64,000 nt of DNA from Alligator mississippiensis (taxonomy: Eukaryota > Chordata > Crocodylia > Alligatoridae): the NCBI RefSeq assembly GCF_030867095.1, contig NC_081824.1, positions 351,390,203-351,454,202 of the forward strand, read 5' to 3'. The number at the start of each line of letters is the position of its first letter. The first letter of the stretch is position 1. Made by a program: the position numbers and the translations under genes. The notes below the pieces were generated by a model. It was given only the letters and a program-made list of their open reading frames with translations, made no database searches and was not told where the DNA came from. This document shows, piece by piece, positions 35,360 to 48,600 of the stretch.

Positions 35360-36504
35360 AAAAATGCCCATGCGCGTTTTATTAATAAAAACTAACAGTG
35401 CCAAGGTTAAACAAGTCAAACAATTAAAGTCTCTTTATATTCCATAAAATATTACAGAAGTTTATTTGTGTTTCAATAAAAAGACTACTGTCTTAGAATA
35501 GGCAGCTGACAGTATTTGTGCAGTTAATTGTTTTGTGAATAAATTTAAAAAGACTACCACCTGCCCTGAAATTCCTTTTATAAAAATGAACTATTAAAAA
35601 TGATTGACAAATTTTGAGTTAAAAAACTTAAAACATTCTCTATATTTAATTTCAACTTTATAATAGATTACAGGAAGATGCTTATGAAACAAATACAAAC
35701 ATTTGTTTCAGTACATGTCTTTATACGATAGACTTATAAGTATGTAAACAACTATATAATAAAAAGTTTCCAAAGTCTGCCTGTAAGAAATCAGGCAAAA
35801 TTTACCATAAGCAATAAATCATTCCAAACCTTCAAGACATTTTATACAGCTGCACCAGCTGGCAGTAAACATTTGCCAAAAACTTTGTAATTTTATGTTT
35901 CAACATACAGTGAAAACAATATATAAAACCGATGGAATCACAATGTTATATATAATTTAAGGGAAAGTAAGTTCACAACAACATTTCTGGAATTTAACAT
36001 GTAAAAAAGTAGGACGTATCTCTTTTGTTTGTTTCTTTGGACACTGCATGATTAACGAAAACCACTACTACATTAGCTTGCTATCCCTCAAAAAGTGGTA
36101 TAATCAAAATACACTCCAAAGAAATGGCCATTCAGTGTATTCATTTTCCACAGAAGGATAGCGTTTTATTTTTCATTGATGTGTCTACATTTTCTTTAGC
36201 AAACTTAGCAAAAAACATTTGGGGCAAAATGCATTTTCCTTCAAGTAAAAAAACTAAAGAGTAAATAAAGGCTCTGCATTAACACACTGGTATCAAAACA
36301 CACATCCACACCACATTTAAAAATATCCTACATAAAACAATCCTTGTTTGCTTATCAGAGGTGCAATTTCTAAACTCAGAACTGCTTACCAATATTTTCC
36401 TTGAGGGATGGGGCAAAATAATTTGAGTGTTCTCTCCCTAGAACAATTTATTTCCTGAAGCTTGCTGAATTTTAACAAAAAATAAAGTCTACAAACAAAG
36501 GGGA
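35360..36504 (-). other. TFDP1: TFDP1 3' UTR
   Basis: About 1.1 kb of AT-rich sequence downstream of the TFDP1 stop, with no transposon ends inside. A minus-strand AATAAA (TTTATT at 35378-35383) is a good candidate for the poly(A) signal and sets the approximate end. Human TFDP1 also has a 3' UTR of about 1 kb. Confidence 0.55.
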
Positions 36505-36652
36505 TCAGTCGTCATCGTCATTTTCATTAAAGTCGTCATCATCATCATCATCATCTCCAACATAAGAGACAGGCGTTTCAACTCTGGAGCCACTGTACTG
36601 TGATCCATTGGAACTTGTAGCTAACATTCCATCTCCACCATTGGAAAAGTCA
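36505..36652 (-). CDS. TFDP1: TFDP1 terminal exon with acidic tail
   Basis: Encodes the last 48 residues and a TGA stop at 36507-36505. It starts [18 protein letters not shown], then [11 protein letters not shown], eight consecutive Asp, FNEN and four Asp. Human has a mixed Glu/Asp tail here. The Asp run is written largely as GAT repeats. The acceptor is GTTTCAG/T. Confidence 0.97.
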
Positions 36653-39600
36653 CTGAAACAAGGAAAAATTAAATTAATATTTATCATTTATAATACATTT
36701 ATTCAGCTATTATTTGCATGTGAGGTGGAACACTAAAATTCAGTGAAATTTTGAACATTCCATGGAAAGAAAGTCAAGTTTTTATCAAGTGTTCACCTAT
36801 TTTTGTCACTGCTGCTATACTGATTTATTGCCATTTATCACATTTTTAGGCATGGGAAAGACAGACAAGTCAGAACATCTGGATACTGCAAGAGTTCAGA
36901 AGGGCTGACACTTTCCTGCAAGGTTACTTTAACATATTGAAAATTTCTTTAAAACAAAACAAGCAAACACCAAACCTTAGTCAGCTTTCCAGATATCACT
37001 TCAGAAAAATGGTCCGCAAACAACCGAGACTAAACAAAGACAAGTGCAGAGTCCTGTACTTGGGACAGGATAACTGCATGTAAAAATACAGACTAGGGAA
37101 TACTGGACTGGCTGTAGTACTGCAGAGAAGGACTATGGGATTACAGTGGACCACATCCCGAATGCGAGTCAACAAGGTGCTCTTGCTGCAAAAAAAGCCA
37201 ACAGCATCCTAGGCTGAATTAACAAGAGTGCCACTTGCAATCAAGTGAGGGATTTAGCACTGGTAAAGTCACATCTGGAATACCATATCCAGTTTTGGGC
37301 CCTACACTTCCAAGAAAGATGTGGACAGTTTGGAAAGGGTCCAGTGCAAGGCAACAAAAATGATTAGGTACCTCTGAGACAAGACTTCTAAGGAAAGGCT
37401 GAAAGAACTAGGGTTATTTAGCTTGAAGAAGAAGACTGAGGGAGGATTTGATAGTAGTCTTTAAATACCTGAAGAATAAATATAGAAACGATGGAGATGG
37501 ATTTTTCTCTGTGGTTGTAGGGGACAGGACTAGGAGCAATGGCCTCAAGCTGCAGCAATGGAAATTTAGGCTGGAGATTAGAATGAACTCTCTATGAGTG
37601 GTTAGGCATTAGAACAGGCTCCCTAGAGAAGTTATGGAATCTCCTTACTTGGAAACTTAAAAAAAAACAGTTTAGATGCCTTGCTGAGAGGTTTAGTTAG
37701 GGATGATCCTGTCTTGAGCAGGGGGCTGGAACAGACCTTGTGAGCTCCCTTCCAGCCCTACTTCCCTATGAACCTATGAGGCTCTAAGCTACTCTTAGAT
37801 GAGACCACTCCTCATAACTGAAAATGTGCCACTGTGTAGATAAGGTGAGAGCAAGCACAGGAGTGAACATAACTTCATAGCCCAGCAACAATGGCACTTA
37901 CTCAAGGAAAGGAAGGGGAGATGCCTAGAATCTGTCCCTACTTTTAACACTGTTTAAAGCATTTTATCTAATGACTTCATCTGCTGTGCTGGTATGTTGG
38001 GAAGACTGTTTATAAAACATATTTGAAGTAGTTTGATTAGCAAACCTAGAAAGAAAATGGCAAGTGAGAATTGACAAGCTAGCAAGTGAAGTAATATTTT
38101 CTAAAAATCTCTGAAAGAAAAATAGTTGTGAGTGGGTGCAACTATGCAAGCATGTATAATTTATAAATGTCATAAGAATGGATGAGAAAGCAATAAAGAA
38201 AGAACTCACCGTAAGTTTGCACCATCCCTTTGAACAGATTGTCAACTGTGTGAAACTAATCACACAGTACTATTTAAAACCACTGAATCTGACATTCATT
38301 TGCACATCCATATTTATACTCTATTTGGGGTGCTTTTTTATTTGGTCAAACCAGGAGGTTCCAAATAAAAGCTTATCAAAACTAAAAAAATTGCAAGATT
38401 GTCTATTTGTTTCAAACTTAGGAAAAATGGAGGATGCTAAAATGTCAGAATTTGGAATATTTATAACAGGTGCCTCAAAAAAGGGATATACCTATAGAGG
38501 CAAAGTTAAAAAAAAAAAGGCAACACAGAGCTACTATTTTAGGGCCAACAGGGTATTAAAAAAAAAGAAAAAGAAGAAAACACAACCTCTTAAATCTTAC
38601 AAATAAAGAGATGAGGATATAAATCTGTCAAATAAGTCTGGCATACAGTCTATACCTAGAAACTTTTTAATCTACTAAAACGGGCCATGTAGTTGCCAAT
38701 TTGTGCCTTTTTATCTATACTAATACCAAAAATTAAGTTTGCTTGCGAAATAAATTAACTGAGAAACTGATAAGTATGTGAACATGAGCATCCCATGTAA
38801 GAATTAAATGCCTCCCAAATGGTGCTCCCTCCCCTCACTCCCAGAGAAATGGACCTTAAATGGTTAGTGTATTCCTGGGAACATGTTGGGGTAGAGTTAT
38901 GCTCACTATGGTAGGTTACAAAAGGTTGGCAAGTCAGAAATACTTAAAGTGAAGCCTTAAAGCCCAGTGGGTTTCAGATTAATATTGTATCTGTCGGTAT
39001 GACTAGAAACCAATATTAGAAGCTGAAGAATACTTCTGGGAAATTGTGAGTAACTGAGATACAAAGATTATTAAAAGCAGCGGGGAAGATTAATATAGAG
39101 AGTGACCCACATTCTCCCAGCACATATTAGGATATAGAAACTGCTTTTCTTTCATTAGCTGAGGTTGAAGGGATTCTGCAAATTCAGCTGACATCTAACA
39201 AGTCAAGGAGAGAGAAAGTTAAGGGGTGACGGAGTAGACTGCAGGAACAACTTCCATATCAAAAGTACAGGGCAAATCTTTCCTTCAGCCAGAAGCAATA
39301 AGTTTGTCAGGCTTCTCCTAGGGTGATGTTCTGTGACCTTCATCTTTGTATTGGCCTCTGGCCAGAAAATACTTAAAATTTCAATGCCCTTGATGTTCAA
39401 AGGTTTCTTTACACTCCAATTCCAACTATTACTACACAAAACTTGGTTAAAAGTTGAAGGTAAAGTGGGGGGAAATGTACTTACCTTGTAATTCTGATTC
39501 TATAAAGATATTCTGGCAACATTTGTAATCCTGAACTTCAGTTCCCTACTCAAAATGGGGAGAACACCCCACACACTTTCACACAACCCACCCTGCAGGG

Positions 39601-42600
39601 GTAGTATTTTACCACCCTGAGCTTAATTGCTTCCTTTGCCAGTTAAATCTGGACTTGAACACAAAACAAAAAGCACACCACAAAGAAATACCCTCTACCT
39701 GCAACATCACTTTGGAAATGTAATGCTTAAAAAATATGATACAATATACTGCATCTGCAAAAGGTTTCCCTTCCAAACTGAGGGAAGGTGGGTGGATGGG
39801 TGAGAGAAAGAAAGATACCAGAATGATAACTTCAGAGAAAAAGAACTGCACGTTATACTTCCCCCTGTTTAAAGATAATCTTACCATTGCAGGACTTTTA
39901 CCCTACAAAGCAAATAGCTTAAAACAGGGCTGTCAAATGCATCTGACCCTGCAGGACAGATGAGTGATAAGAGGGTGGTCCATGGACTAGATCACACCCC
40001 CATCCCCACTCCCATCAGATCCACCACATAACTGGTCTGGGATGTGCTCTAGCCAGTTTGGGACCATGCTGCATGCAGCAGTGCAGCCTAGATTCAGCTC
40101 TTGGACAGCATCTTTGACATCCCTGGCTGAGAAGATGTAAAAACAGTGCAGTCATGCAGCACCTTCCCATATTACTAAGTGAGAAGGGACACCCTGCAGC
40201 CTAGAGCAGGGGTGGGTAAAATATGGCCCGCAGGCTGGATCTGGCCCACCAGCCCATTCTATCCAGCCCGCGGGGCCTTTAAAAGTTAATTCATTTCTGC
40301 CCATCGCTGCCTGTCAAAGATGACAGGCAGCCAGCGGCAGCAGGACCAAGCAGGAGCCTGTGGCTAAGCAACAAGGCTAGCCTGGCTCCACCCAGCCCCC
40401 CACCCCCTTCCCGCCCTCAGCCCCCAACCAGAAGCCTCTGCAGCTTCTGGCTCTGCACCACTGGAGCTGTTCCCCTTCCCTCTATCCGAGTGGAAAATAA
40501 GGTAAGATTGGACAGAGGGAGCAGTTGGAAGTGGCGGTCGTGGGGAGCAGTGGGGGCCGCAGGGAGTGGTGCAGCAGCAGGGGGGCCCATGGGGAGCAGC
40601 ATGGTAAGTGGCAGCTGTGGGGAGCTCCAGGACCCACGTGGTACGCAGCAGGCGGCGAAGCCACGGTGGTCCCCAGTGGGCAGCGGGGCCGCAGCAGGCC
40701 CCAACAGGCAGCACAACGGGCCCTGATGGGTGGCAGAGCTGTGGCCAGGCCTCAGCGGGTGGTGGGGCTGCAGTGGGCTCTGGGAGGCAGCAGACCCACG
40801 GCGGGCAGCAGAGCCATTGTAGGCCCCAGCGGGTGGTGGGGTTGCAGTGGGTGGTGGAGAGGCAGCAGGCGGCAGGCCCTGGCAGGTGGCAGAGCTGTGA
40901 CCAGGCCCCAGCAAGCAGCAGAAGCCAGTGGGCGGCATAGCCACAGCAGGACCCAGCAAGTGGTTGAGCCACAGTGGGTGGTGGGACCCGGTAGGCGTCG
41001 GAGCCCCAGGGGCCCCCAGCAGGCCCCAACGAGCAGCAGAGCTACAGCCAGGCCCCAGCAGGCAGTGGGGAGGTGGTGGGCCCCAAGAGGTGATGGAGCC
41101 ACAGTGGGTGGCAGAGCCCCAGTGGTTCCCAGCAGGTGGTGGGGCTGCAGTGGGCCCCAGCAGGCAGCAGAGCCACAGCAGGAGGTAGGCCCCAGTGGGT
41201 GGCGGAACTGCGACCGGGCCCCAGCCGGGACCTGGCAGGCAGCAGAGACACGGTTGGTGGCGTGTCCTAGAGGGTGGCAGAGCCACAGCCGGGCCAAGGC
41301 AGGCCCTGGTAGGCAGCAGAGCCCCAGCGGGTGGTGGCAGTGGTGTGGCAAGCCCTGGTGGTTGGCATAGCTGTGCGGGGCCCCAGCAGATTATACAGCC
41401 ATGGTGATGCAAGCCTGAATGAGGAAATGCAGGGAAAGGCAGAAACACAGAGTCCATGCAAGTGCCCTGGGACTGGCAGAGACCCAGGGTGGGGTTGCAG
41501 AAGTGAAGAGCCTAGGCATGGGGTCTGCCTGTTTGCATCTTGTGAGGCTCACATGTAATGTGTTAGAACTGCACACCATGGAGCTGGCAGCCCGGTCCCA
41601 ATTCTCTCTCTCAGCACACACCCAGCCACCATACCCACACCCCACCGTGTGTGTGCGCGCGCGCACGCACACACACACACACACACACTCCCCCAACTAC
41701 ACCCCCACTTACACCCCCTTACTGTCCACACAAAACACACAGTAGGACTGTATTTTAAGCTATTATGTAGTCACCTCTAGATACACTTTTTGTAAACACA
41801 GAAATCAGTACAAAAATATTTTTAAATAAAATTAAAATAAGTTATAGTAGGTGGGGTGTACACACATACATATATGCATCTTTTTCCTGGTTTCCAGAAC
41901 ACGGCACCCTTCCTCCCAAAAGGAGTACTTCCAGGGCAAGGGGAGAGACTTCCAATGGCAAAGGTCAGGGGCTAGGAGGTGGGACTTCTGGTTTCAATAT
42001 AGTGACCGGGGCAGGGCAACTGTCAAGGGGTGGGGCTACCCATGCAGCCCTTGACAGCTCCCTGAAACTTGGTAAAGTGGCCCTCCATCCAAAATAATTG
42101 CCTGCCCCTGGCCTAGAGCAATTAGCCAGCTGGTAACAGGTCACCCACTGCAACTGGCTTGGCCAATTAGTAAATGTGGGGAAGTTGGCTGGCTGACCCA
42201 GAAATAGAAGGGGACAGGAAGAAGAAGCGAAAGAGAGGACCTGGAGGGGGCAACTGCTTGTGTAAAGAGGGAGGTCTCTCCCAGGAAAAAAGGTGAGTAG
42301 AGGGTGAAAACTAACTCAGCCTGCTGGATGTTCATTATGGGCTGTTCGTACTTTATGTTGTGCTCTGTGGTGAGGATTAACCCAGGACTTGAAGCTTATA
42401 GTGGATTGGTTCTATTTGCTACTGAACCCTGAGAGGGCTGAAGAACCCAGAGCATTATCATCATGTGCTGTGAAGCCCAGAGAAAGACTGTAGCAGGGAC
42501 CGAGTAATCATGACCTGGGAATTAGTTCAAGGACTGATTTGAGCCTGGTGGTGCCAGGCTAGCCATGTAACCAGCTTCAACACTTCGGAGTAGTCCTAGC

Positions 42601-45600
42601 AGAAAAAAGAATGGCTGAGGCTTGGAAAAGTCAAGAGACTCTGGAACTTGCTCTCCCCTCTTCTTGTTCCAATGACTGCACAGTTATGTGTTACTGATAG
42701 AGTTGGTTAGTCAACTAGCCAAAAAATACTTGGTCAACTGACCAGTCAAATATTTTAAGCATTAATTAAAAGTGGCGAGAGACTCATTTAAGCTCTTGCA
42801 GCCCCTTACACTTAATGGGGCAGAAAGAAAATGAGGCTGGAATAGCTCAGGAAAGAGCAGAAGGGCGGGGGGGGGGGTGCCTGCTCCTAAATGGACAGCA
42901 TGTAGGATAATTTATGAGTCCTGACTGCTGCAGGACTTCAGGGACAAGACGTACATTCCTTCTGCTCTTGCTAACAGATGAAACCATGATGCTCTAAAAA
43001 AGTAGGCCGCCACTTACACAAAGGCATTCTCAGCTTCCTGAAATATTTGACAAATTTTGACTGAAGTCAAATAATAGGCTGTCAACTGATCAGTCAATTA
43101 TTTTATATTACCTGACCAGTCAGTTTGTCAATCATAGTTACTGAAAGAGGTAGAGGGTATGCTTCTAGAGACAACCTGGCAAAAAGGATTCTTGTAGCTA
43201 ATTCATGAGCTGGCTAAATTAAATTTGTTCTACTTGATTTTTTTTTTAACACTGCTAGCTGTATTACCCTGTTGTAAGAGTAATTAGAGCTTACATAGGT
43301 GTCTGAAAGCAAAAACTAAGCCAATACCAGTTTATGAGCTAAACCTAATACAGTAAGGAAGAGACAGAAATAGAAATTAGTAAAATCAGGGATTACCATA
43401 AGGAACAGTACAGGGCTACCATGCCATACAAGGGGTATAATTAATTTATAGTCCCATCTGCTACTCTTGTTAAGGACCAAAGAAATTTAAATTCCCACTG
43501 CCATAAGCTAAGGAACCATAAAGAAGTGAGATTCTTGCCCAAACGGTATCTTTATATTAAGGACTTTCACTTTATCGCCAATTTAAAATCTAAACTAAAG
43601 CCAATTCCATAGTACTCTGACTATATTTCACAGTTTTGTGACAGATTTTTCCAATGACCACAACCAACTGCTTAACAAATTTCTATACAACAAACTGCAT
43701 ATCAACCATGATTAATTTCTTTACAATATTAAAAGGGGAAATTGCCTATATGACATCATATGATAGTCCAATTACTCCTAAAAGTGACAAATGGGCAATA
43801 AATAGTAAGAAACATCACTAATTATCTTTTAATTAATTGGTGTTAATGGATGTGATTAATGCAAGAACCAATTAAACACATTAATTTTTTATGCATTAAT
43901 CACTGACGTGGTTTTCAAGTCTGTGCCCAGGCTGCCTTGCAGCTTCTCTCTGCTGCTGTCACCACTGCCTCTGAGCTGCCCAGCAGGGCAGCAGTGGCAG
44001 TGCAGACAAGCCACAAAGCAGCCTGGGCATGAGCACAAGGTAGCAGCTCTGGCACAAGCTGCCTCTGGGCCCCTGGGGAGCGGTGGCGACAGTAACCCCA
44101 TGGAGGCAGTTGCTGCTGGCAGGCAGGGGCAGGATTCCTGTGGAGCCACCTCCCACAGCCCCCACCCCATGCCACCCCACACACCTGGCCCCAACCCAAC
44201 GCTGATGGAACCCAAGCCCAGTGCCACTGCTGCCATGCTGGGAGAAGCTGCCGCTGCTACTCTCCCTTTGCTGTCTGTGCTCCCACTCAACAAGGAAGAG
44301 GAGAAGTTCAGGTCCAGGCTGGGGCCAGAGCAGCTGCCCCCAGTGAGGGCAGGTTGAGGCCACCACTGCTGGAGGTGTACTCAGGCAGGGGCATGCTGCA
44401 GGCCCAGGGCAATTCTGCAGAGACCCTGCTTACGTAGGGCATCCTGCCAGGGCATGTGGGGGTCCCCACTCCCCAGGCTCTAGAGCCCCTCCCCCACATC
44501 CCTGCAGGGAACCTTCTTCCCCGGGCTCCAGATCCTACATACACAGCCACAGCCCCCCACACCTTCACAAATTTCGCCCCACACCCACCCTGCAACCATA
44601 CAGAGTACCTGCAGAATTTTGAGTTTTTCTGCGCATAATTTTGAGTTTTTAGCTGTGCAATTTAAATAGCTATTAATTGCGACTTTTTTAGTTGTGCAAT
44701 TAATTGTGATTAAATTTTTAATAGTTTGACAGCCCTACTAATTACAATAGAATAGTCCCCTAGAGTTACCTTTGAAGAAGAAATTGAGTTACACATCAAA
44801 TCTGCCATTGCCAAGGCAAAACTAGAGATTGCATACGTCATGGTACTGGTTAAATTGCTGTAGTTTAAATGGCTCTAAAGCTAATTTATTAAATTAGTCT
44901 CACCTAGCAGAAAATCTTGTGCCATTTGAAGCAGAGCCTGATGAAGATGTGACATATACACTGCTGATTGATCCCTGAGCCATTTCTGCAAAATAGAAAG
45001 AGTATACACTTCAACAACTTAACATGACATCGAACTAGCATAAACAAGAACCACCTTTCCATCTGATCACAGCCCAGAAGTATCTTTTAACTCTTAAAAA
45101 CAGTATTTGGACTCAGACATTCAAATTCCTATATGCAAGATAACAGAGTATCGAATTCCAAAGGGCAAAAGAAAGAAAAGCTGTAACCTAAGACTTAACT
45201 TCCTTATGTAACATGAAAAAGTACTAATATACAGTTAACAGAGATTCGTTTATTGCAAGTGAAACAAGTCTTATGCTCCCCTACTAAAACGTTAGCGGTT
45301 TAGGTAATTCACTTGAAAAAATGAACTAACAGAACTTTTTGCAGTCAAATCAGTTTTAGTTGAACAAGTTCTCTCTCAAGTCCTATATAAAAAGATAAAA
45401 TAGCAGAAGCATGTTATAAAGGGTAACTAACCTGTCACATATGGTTCCAGAGCTTTAGGAACCAAACTCTTTGCAATTTTTAGGTCCTCTGCTGAACAGC
45501 TTCCAGATTCTAGCCCACAAGCCATTCCCATTCGTTTTAATACCTCTATATCATCATGAATTTCAAAAGTATTGTCAAAATTAAATAGGTATTCAAACCT

Positions 45601-48600
45601 GGAGAGGAGAAATCTCAATTAACTTCTGAATTTTGGAAACACAGAAATATAGCAAGTATATCAAGAATTTTCAAATATAGTAGTGTAGTGCTTAAAGAAA
45701 TTAAAACACATGACCACAGCAATATACGCTTTCTTAATGCTGGTTTGTTCTAGTAGCAATTCTTCTTTGTTCTAGTGAAAACTCTTAAGTCTCAAATGCC
45801 ATACCCTAGTTAATAATATGAATAGATAACTCTGTATTTACTTGAATATAAGATGACATTGAATAAGACAAGCCCCCCATAATAAGATTCTACATATGGA
45901 AAATTTACAAATGTTTTGCCTTGAACATGTCCCCTTCCCACTGCTAGAGCAGGGAAAATAAATCTGGGGGGGCCATGTGCCCTCTGACCCCACAACAGTC
46001 CCTCCTCCCCGATCCTTACTTTCAGACCTTACTCTCCTTGGGCACATGGAAGCAAGGGGAAAATTTGAAAACAATGACTTTGAAATAAACTTCCCTGTAG
46101 TAACCTTGAATATAGGCAAATTATTATGGGTACCAATAGACTTAGTTCATCCAGAACTGATGCATTTTACCTTTTCTGAAACTGCTGCAAGTTTTAGCAC
46201 AGGTACTCCATAAACACACTATAAACAGCACTTTTATATTAACTTCTATATTGGGGTGGGCAAAATACGGCTCATGGGCCAGATCCAGCCCACGAGGCCA
46301 TTCTATCCAGCCTGCAGGGCCCCTAAAGAATTAATATTCATCACCCTTGGTTCCTGTCAAAAATGACAGGAACCAAGGGCAGTAGGACCCAGGGGAAGCC
46401 TGGCAAGCCCCCACTACAGCAGGACCTGCCTGGCCCTGGCCCCCTCCCCCAGCCAGAAGCCCCAGCTGGGCCTTCTGACTTGGAGCCACATGGCTGCCCC
46501 AGCTGGAACTACAGGTAAGGGGGAAGGGCGGGGAGGGGAGGACCCCAGGCAGGGAAGGAGCCCCGGGAAAAGCTGAACACAGGAGGGGGGGGAGTGGCCC
46601 TTCCCCTGTCCCGTGGCTGGCGCCTCACACTACAGCTGCTTGCAGCCCGCATGGGGCTGCCTGTGCCTGCCCCAGACAGCCCCATGGGCTGTGAGCAGCT
46701 GCAGCAGGGAGCGCTGGCCACGAGGCAGGGGAGGGGCCACTTTTTCCCCACCTTCCTTCTTCATGCAAAGTGGCCCCTCCCCCTCCCCATGGCCAGTGCC
46801 ACACACTGCAGCTGCTCGCAGTCTGTGAGGGGCTGTCTGGAGCAGGCAGAGGCAGCCCCAGGTGGGCTGCGAGCAGCTGCAGCACGGGGTGCCGGGTGGG
46901 CGAGGGGCTGCTCCCCCCCCCAGCACCACCTTGTAACTTGGCCCCACTGTGAGCCTGAGCCCCGTCCTGGCTCCGGGCTCACCAGTCGGGGCTATGCGTG
47001 GTGACAGAAGCTGTAGCCTCCCCGCTTAACACAGCATTTGCCACCACTGCCTGTGGGTAGCAGCCAACACTGCCCAGCACAGCAATGGGGGGGGGGGGGG
47101 GGCGCGGCGGCAGCTGACAGGCAAGCCCAGAGCTGGCTTGGAGGCCAGGCTAGCAGCAGGGCCGGGTTACAAGCTGGTGCTGAGCGTGGGGAAAAGCGGC
47201 CCCTCACTCGCCCCATGGCCAGCACCCTGTACTGTAGCTGCTTGGAGCCCACGTGGGGCTGAGTGCCTGCTCCAGAGAGTTCCGCGTGGCTGCGAGTGCC
47301 TGCAGCAAGAAGTGCCGGCCGTGGGGCGGGTGAGGGGCTGCTTTTCCCTGTGCTCAGCACCAGCTTTGTCCCTGCTGGCAAGCAGGGGGTTGGGGCTGTG
47401 CGCTGCCACCTGCATGTACCACAGGGCTGGGGGGGCACTTGGTGCGAGTGGGTGTGAGAGCCAGCAGGAACACGGGGCCCGCACCAGTGTCCAGTGCCAG
47501 CAGGGCCCAGAGCAGGGTGGCAGGAGCGTGGGGTCCCAGCCAGCAGGGGCTCTATGGAGCCAGGCCAGCTCCCCACTCTCTCTGCTGGTGCAGCCCAGCC
47601 CGGCTCCACAGACCCCTGCCAGCCTGTGCCCCACTTTGGGCCCCCCCCAGTGCTGGCCCTGGGATACTGGTCCCAAGACATTGGTTCCAAAATGGTGACC
47701 GGGGGCAGGGCACTTGTCAAGGGGCGGGGCTACCCATGCGGCCCTCGACAGCCTGCCAAACTGGGTAAGCAGCCCTCCACCCGAAATAATTGCCCGCCCC
47801 TGTTCTATATAGTACAAACTACGCATGATATTAATCCAAAGCCAAAAGGCTCATGATTTACCATATGGTTCACTGGGCTGGGCCCCAGCAGAGACAACAG
47901 CATTTCAAACCATGGTGACTTCATACTGAGGTATGTGCGTGTACTCCAGATATCAAAACCCCAACCCCACAAAGGATCCATGTACTTATCAGCTTCCCTC
48001 CCCCTACCCAATAACTGGAACCAGGTGTTCTTGTCATGAGTCCTAGAATCTTCCAAATATTTATATGCAGATGAGGTGCAGGGTAACCTGGTCTGGCTCT
48101 ACCTCATGGAGGGTGGGACCATGCCAATCACGTGACAGTCTGGGACAGGAGTGACAGAGGGATTCTGTCTGTTTAGGGCCCCATTTGGTGATGGTTTGCC
48201 AGACATTTAAGACTGATGAAGAAAAAGGAATATTTGGAAACGGGAAGGAAAAGGCACAGCTTCACTGTGAAGAGGAAGTCAAAATGTATGCAGTGTAGTG
48301 GCTCAGTTAGGGCCTGGTTTAAACCGTAGGCCAGCTCGTGAATATCATGGCCCAATCATGGCAAACGTCACCATTTTTGTGAGCCTGATTGCAGAGCCAC
48401 TGACTATCATCTTTGAAACCTCATGACTATCAAGAGAGGTCTCAGATGGTTGGAAAAGGGCAAACATAGCACCCATATTTAAGAAAAGGAAAACCAAGGA
48501 TACAGGGACCACAGACCAGTCAGCCTCACCTCAGTCCCTGGAAAAATTATGGAGTGGATCCTCAAGGAATCCATCTTGAAACACTTGGAGGAGAAGTTGA

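Larger units (their letters stand above)
40207..42110. mobile_element. hAT element, ends CAGGGGTGGG, GC-rich minisatellite core (copy 1)
   Basis: Perfect 8-bp target duplication GCCTAGAG at 40199-40206 and 42111-42118. Ends are CAGGGGTGGGTAAAATATGG and, inverted, CAGGGGCAGGCAATTATTTTGG. It lacks any transposase. The core at about 40500-41400 is a degenerate GC-rich tandem repeat, and a GT/GC/CA microsatellite lies at 41647-41688. The same family occurs at 46252 and 54163. Confidence 0.9.

Noticed and set aside
38178-38606. 142-codon + strand frame with a possible hydrophobic stretch
   Set aside because: Lies in a TFDP1 intron, ends in A-run-coded lysines, and has no recognisable domain or homolog known to me.
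40417-41457. 346-codon minus-strand open frame
   Set aside because: Low-complexity Pro/Ala/Leu-rich translation of a GC-rich tandem repeat inside a hAT element. Opposite-strand and other frames are also open and no domain is visible.
43889-44366. Frames of 94-149 codons on both strands
   Set aside because: Core of a hAT-like element, Ala/Pro/Gly-rich, without domains.
46594-47826. Several frames of 136-242 codons on both strands
   Set aside because: All lie in the GC-rich core of hAT copy 2. Overlapping antiparallel frames and biased composition indicate chance.
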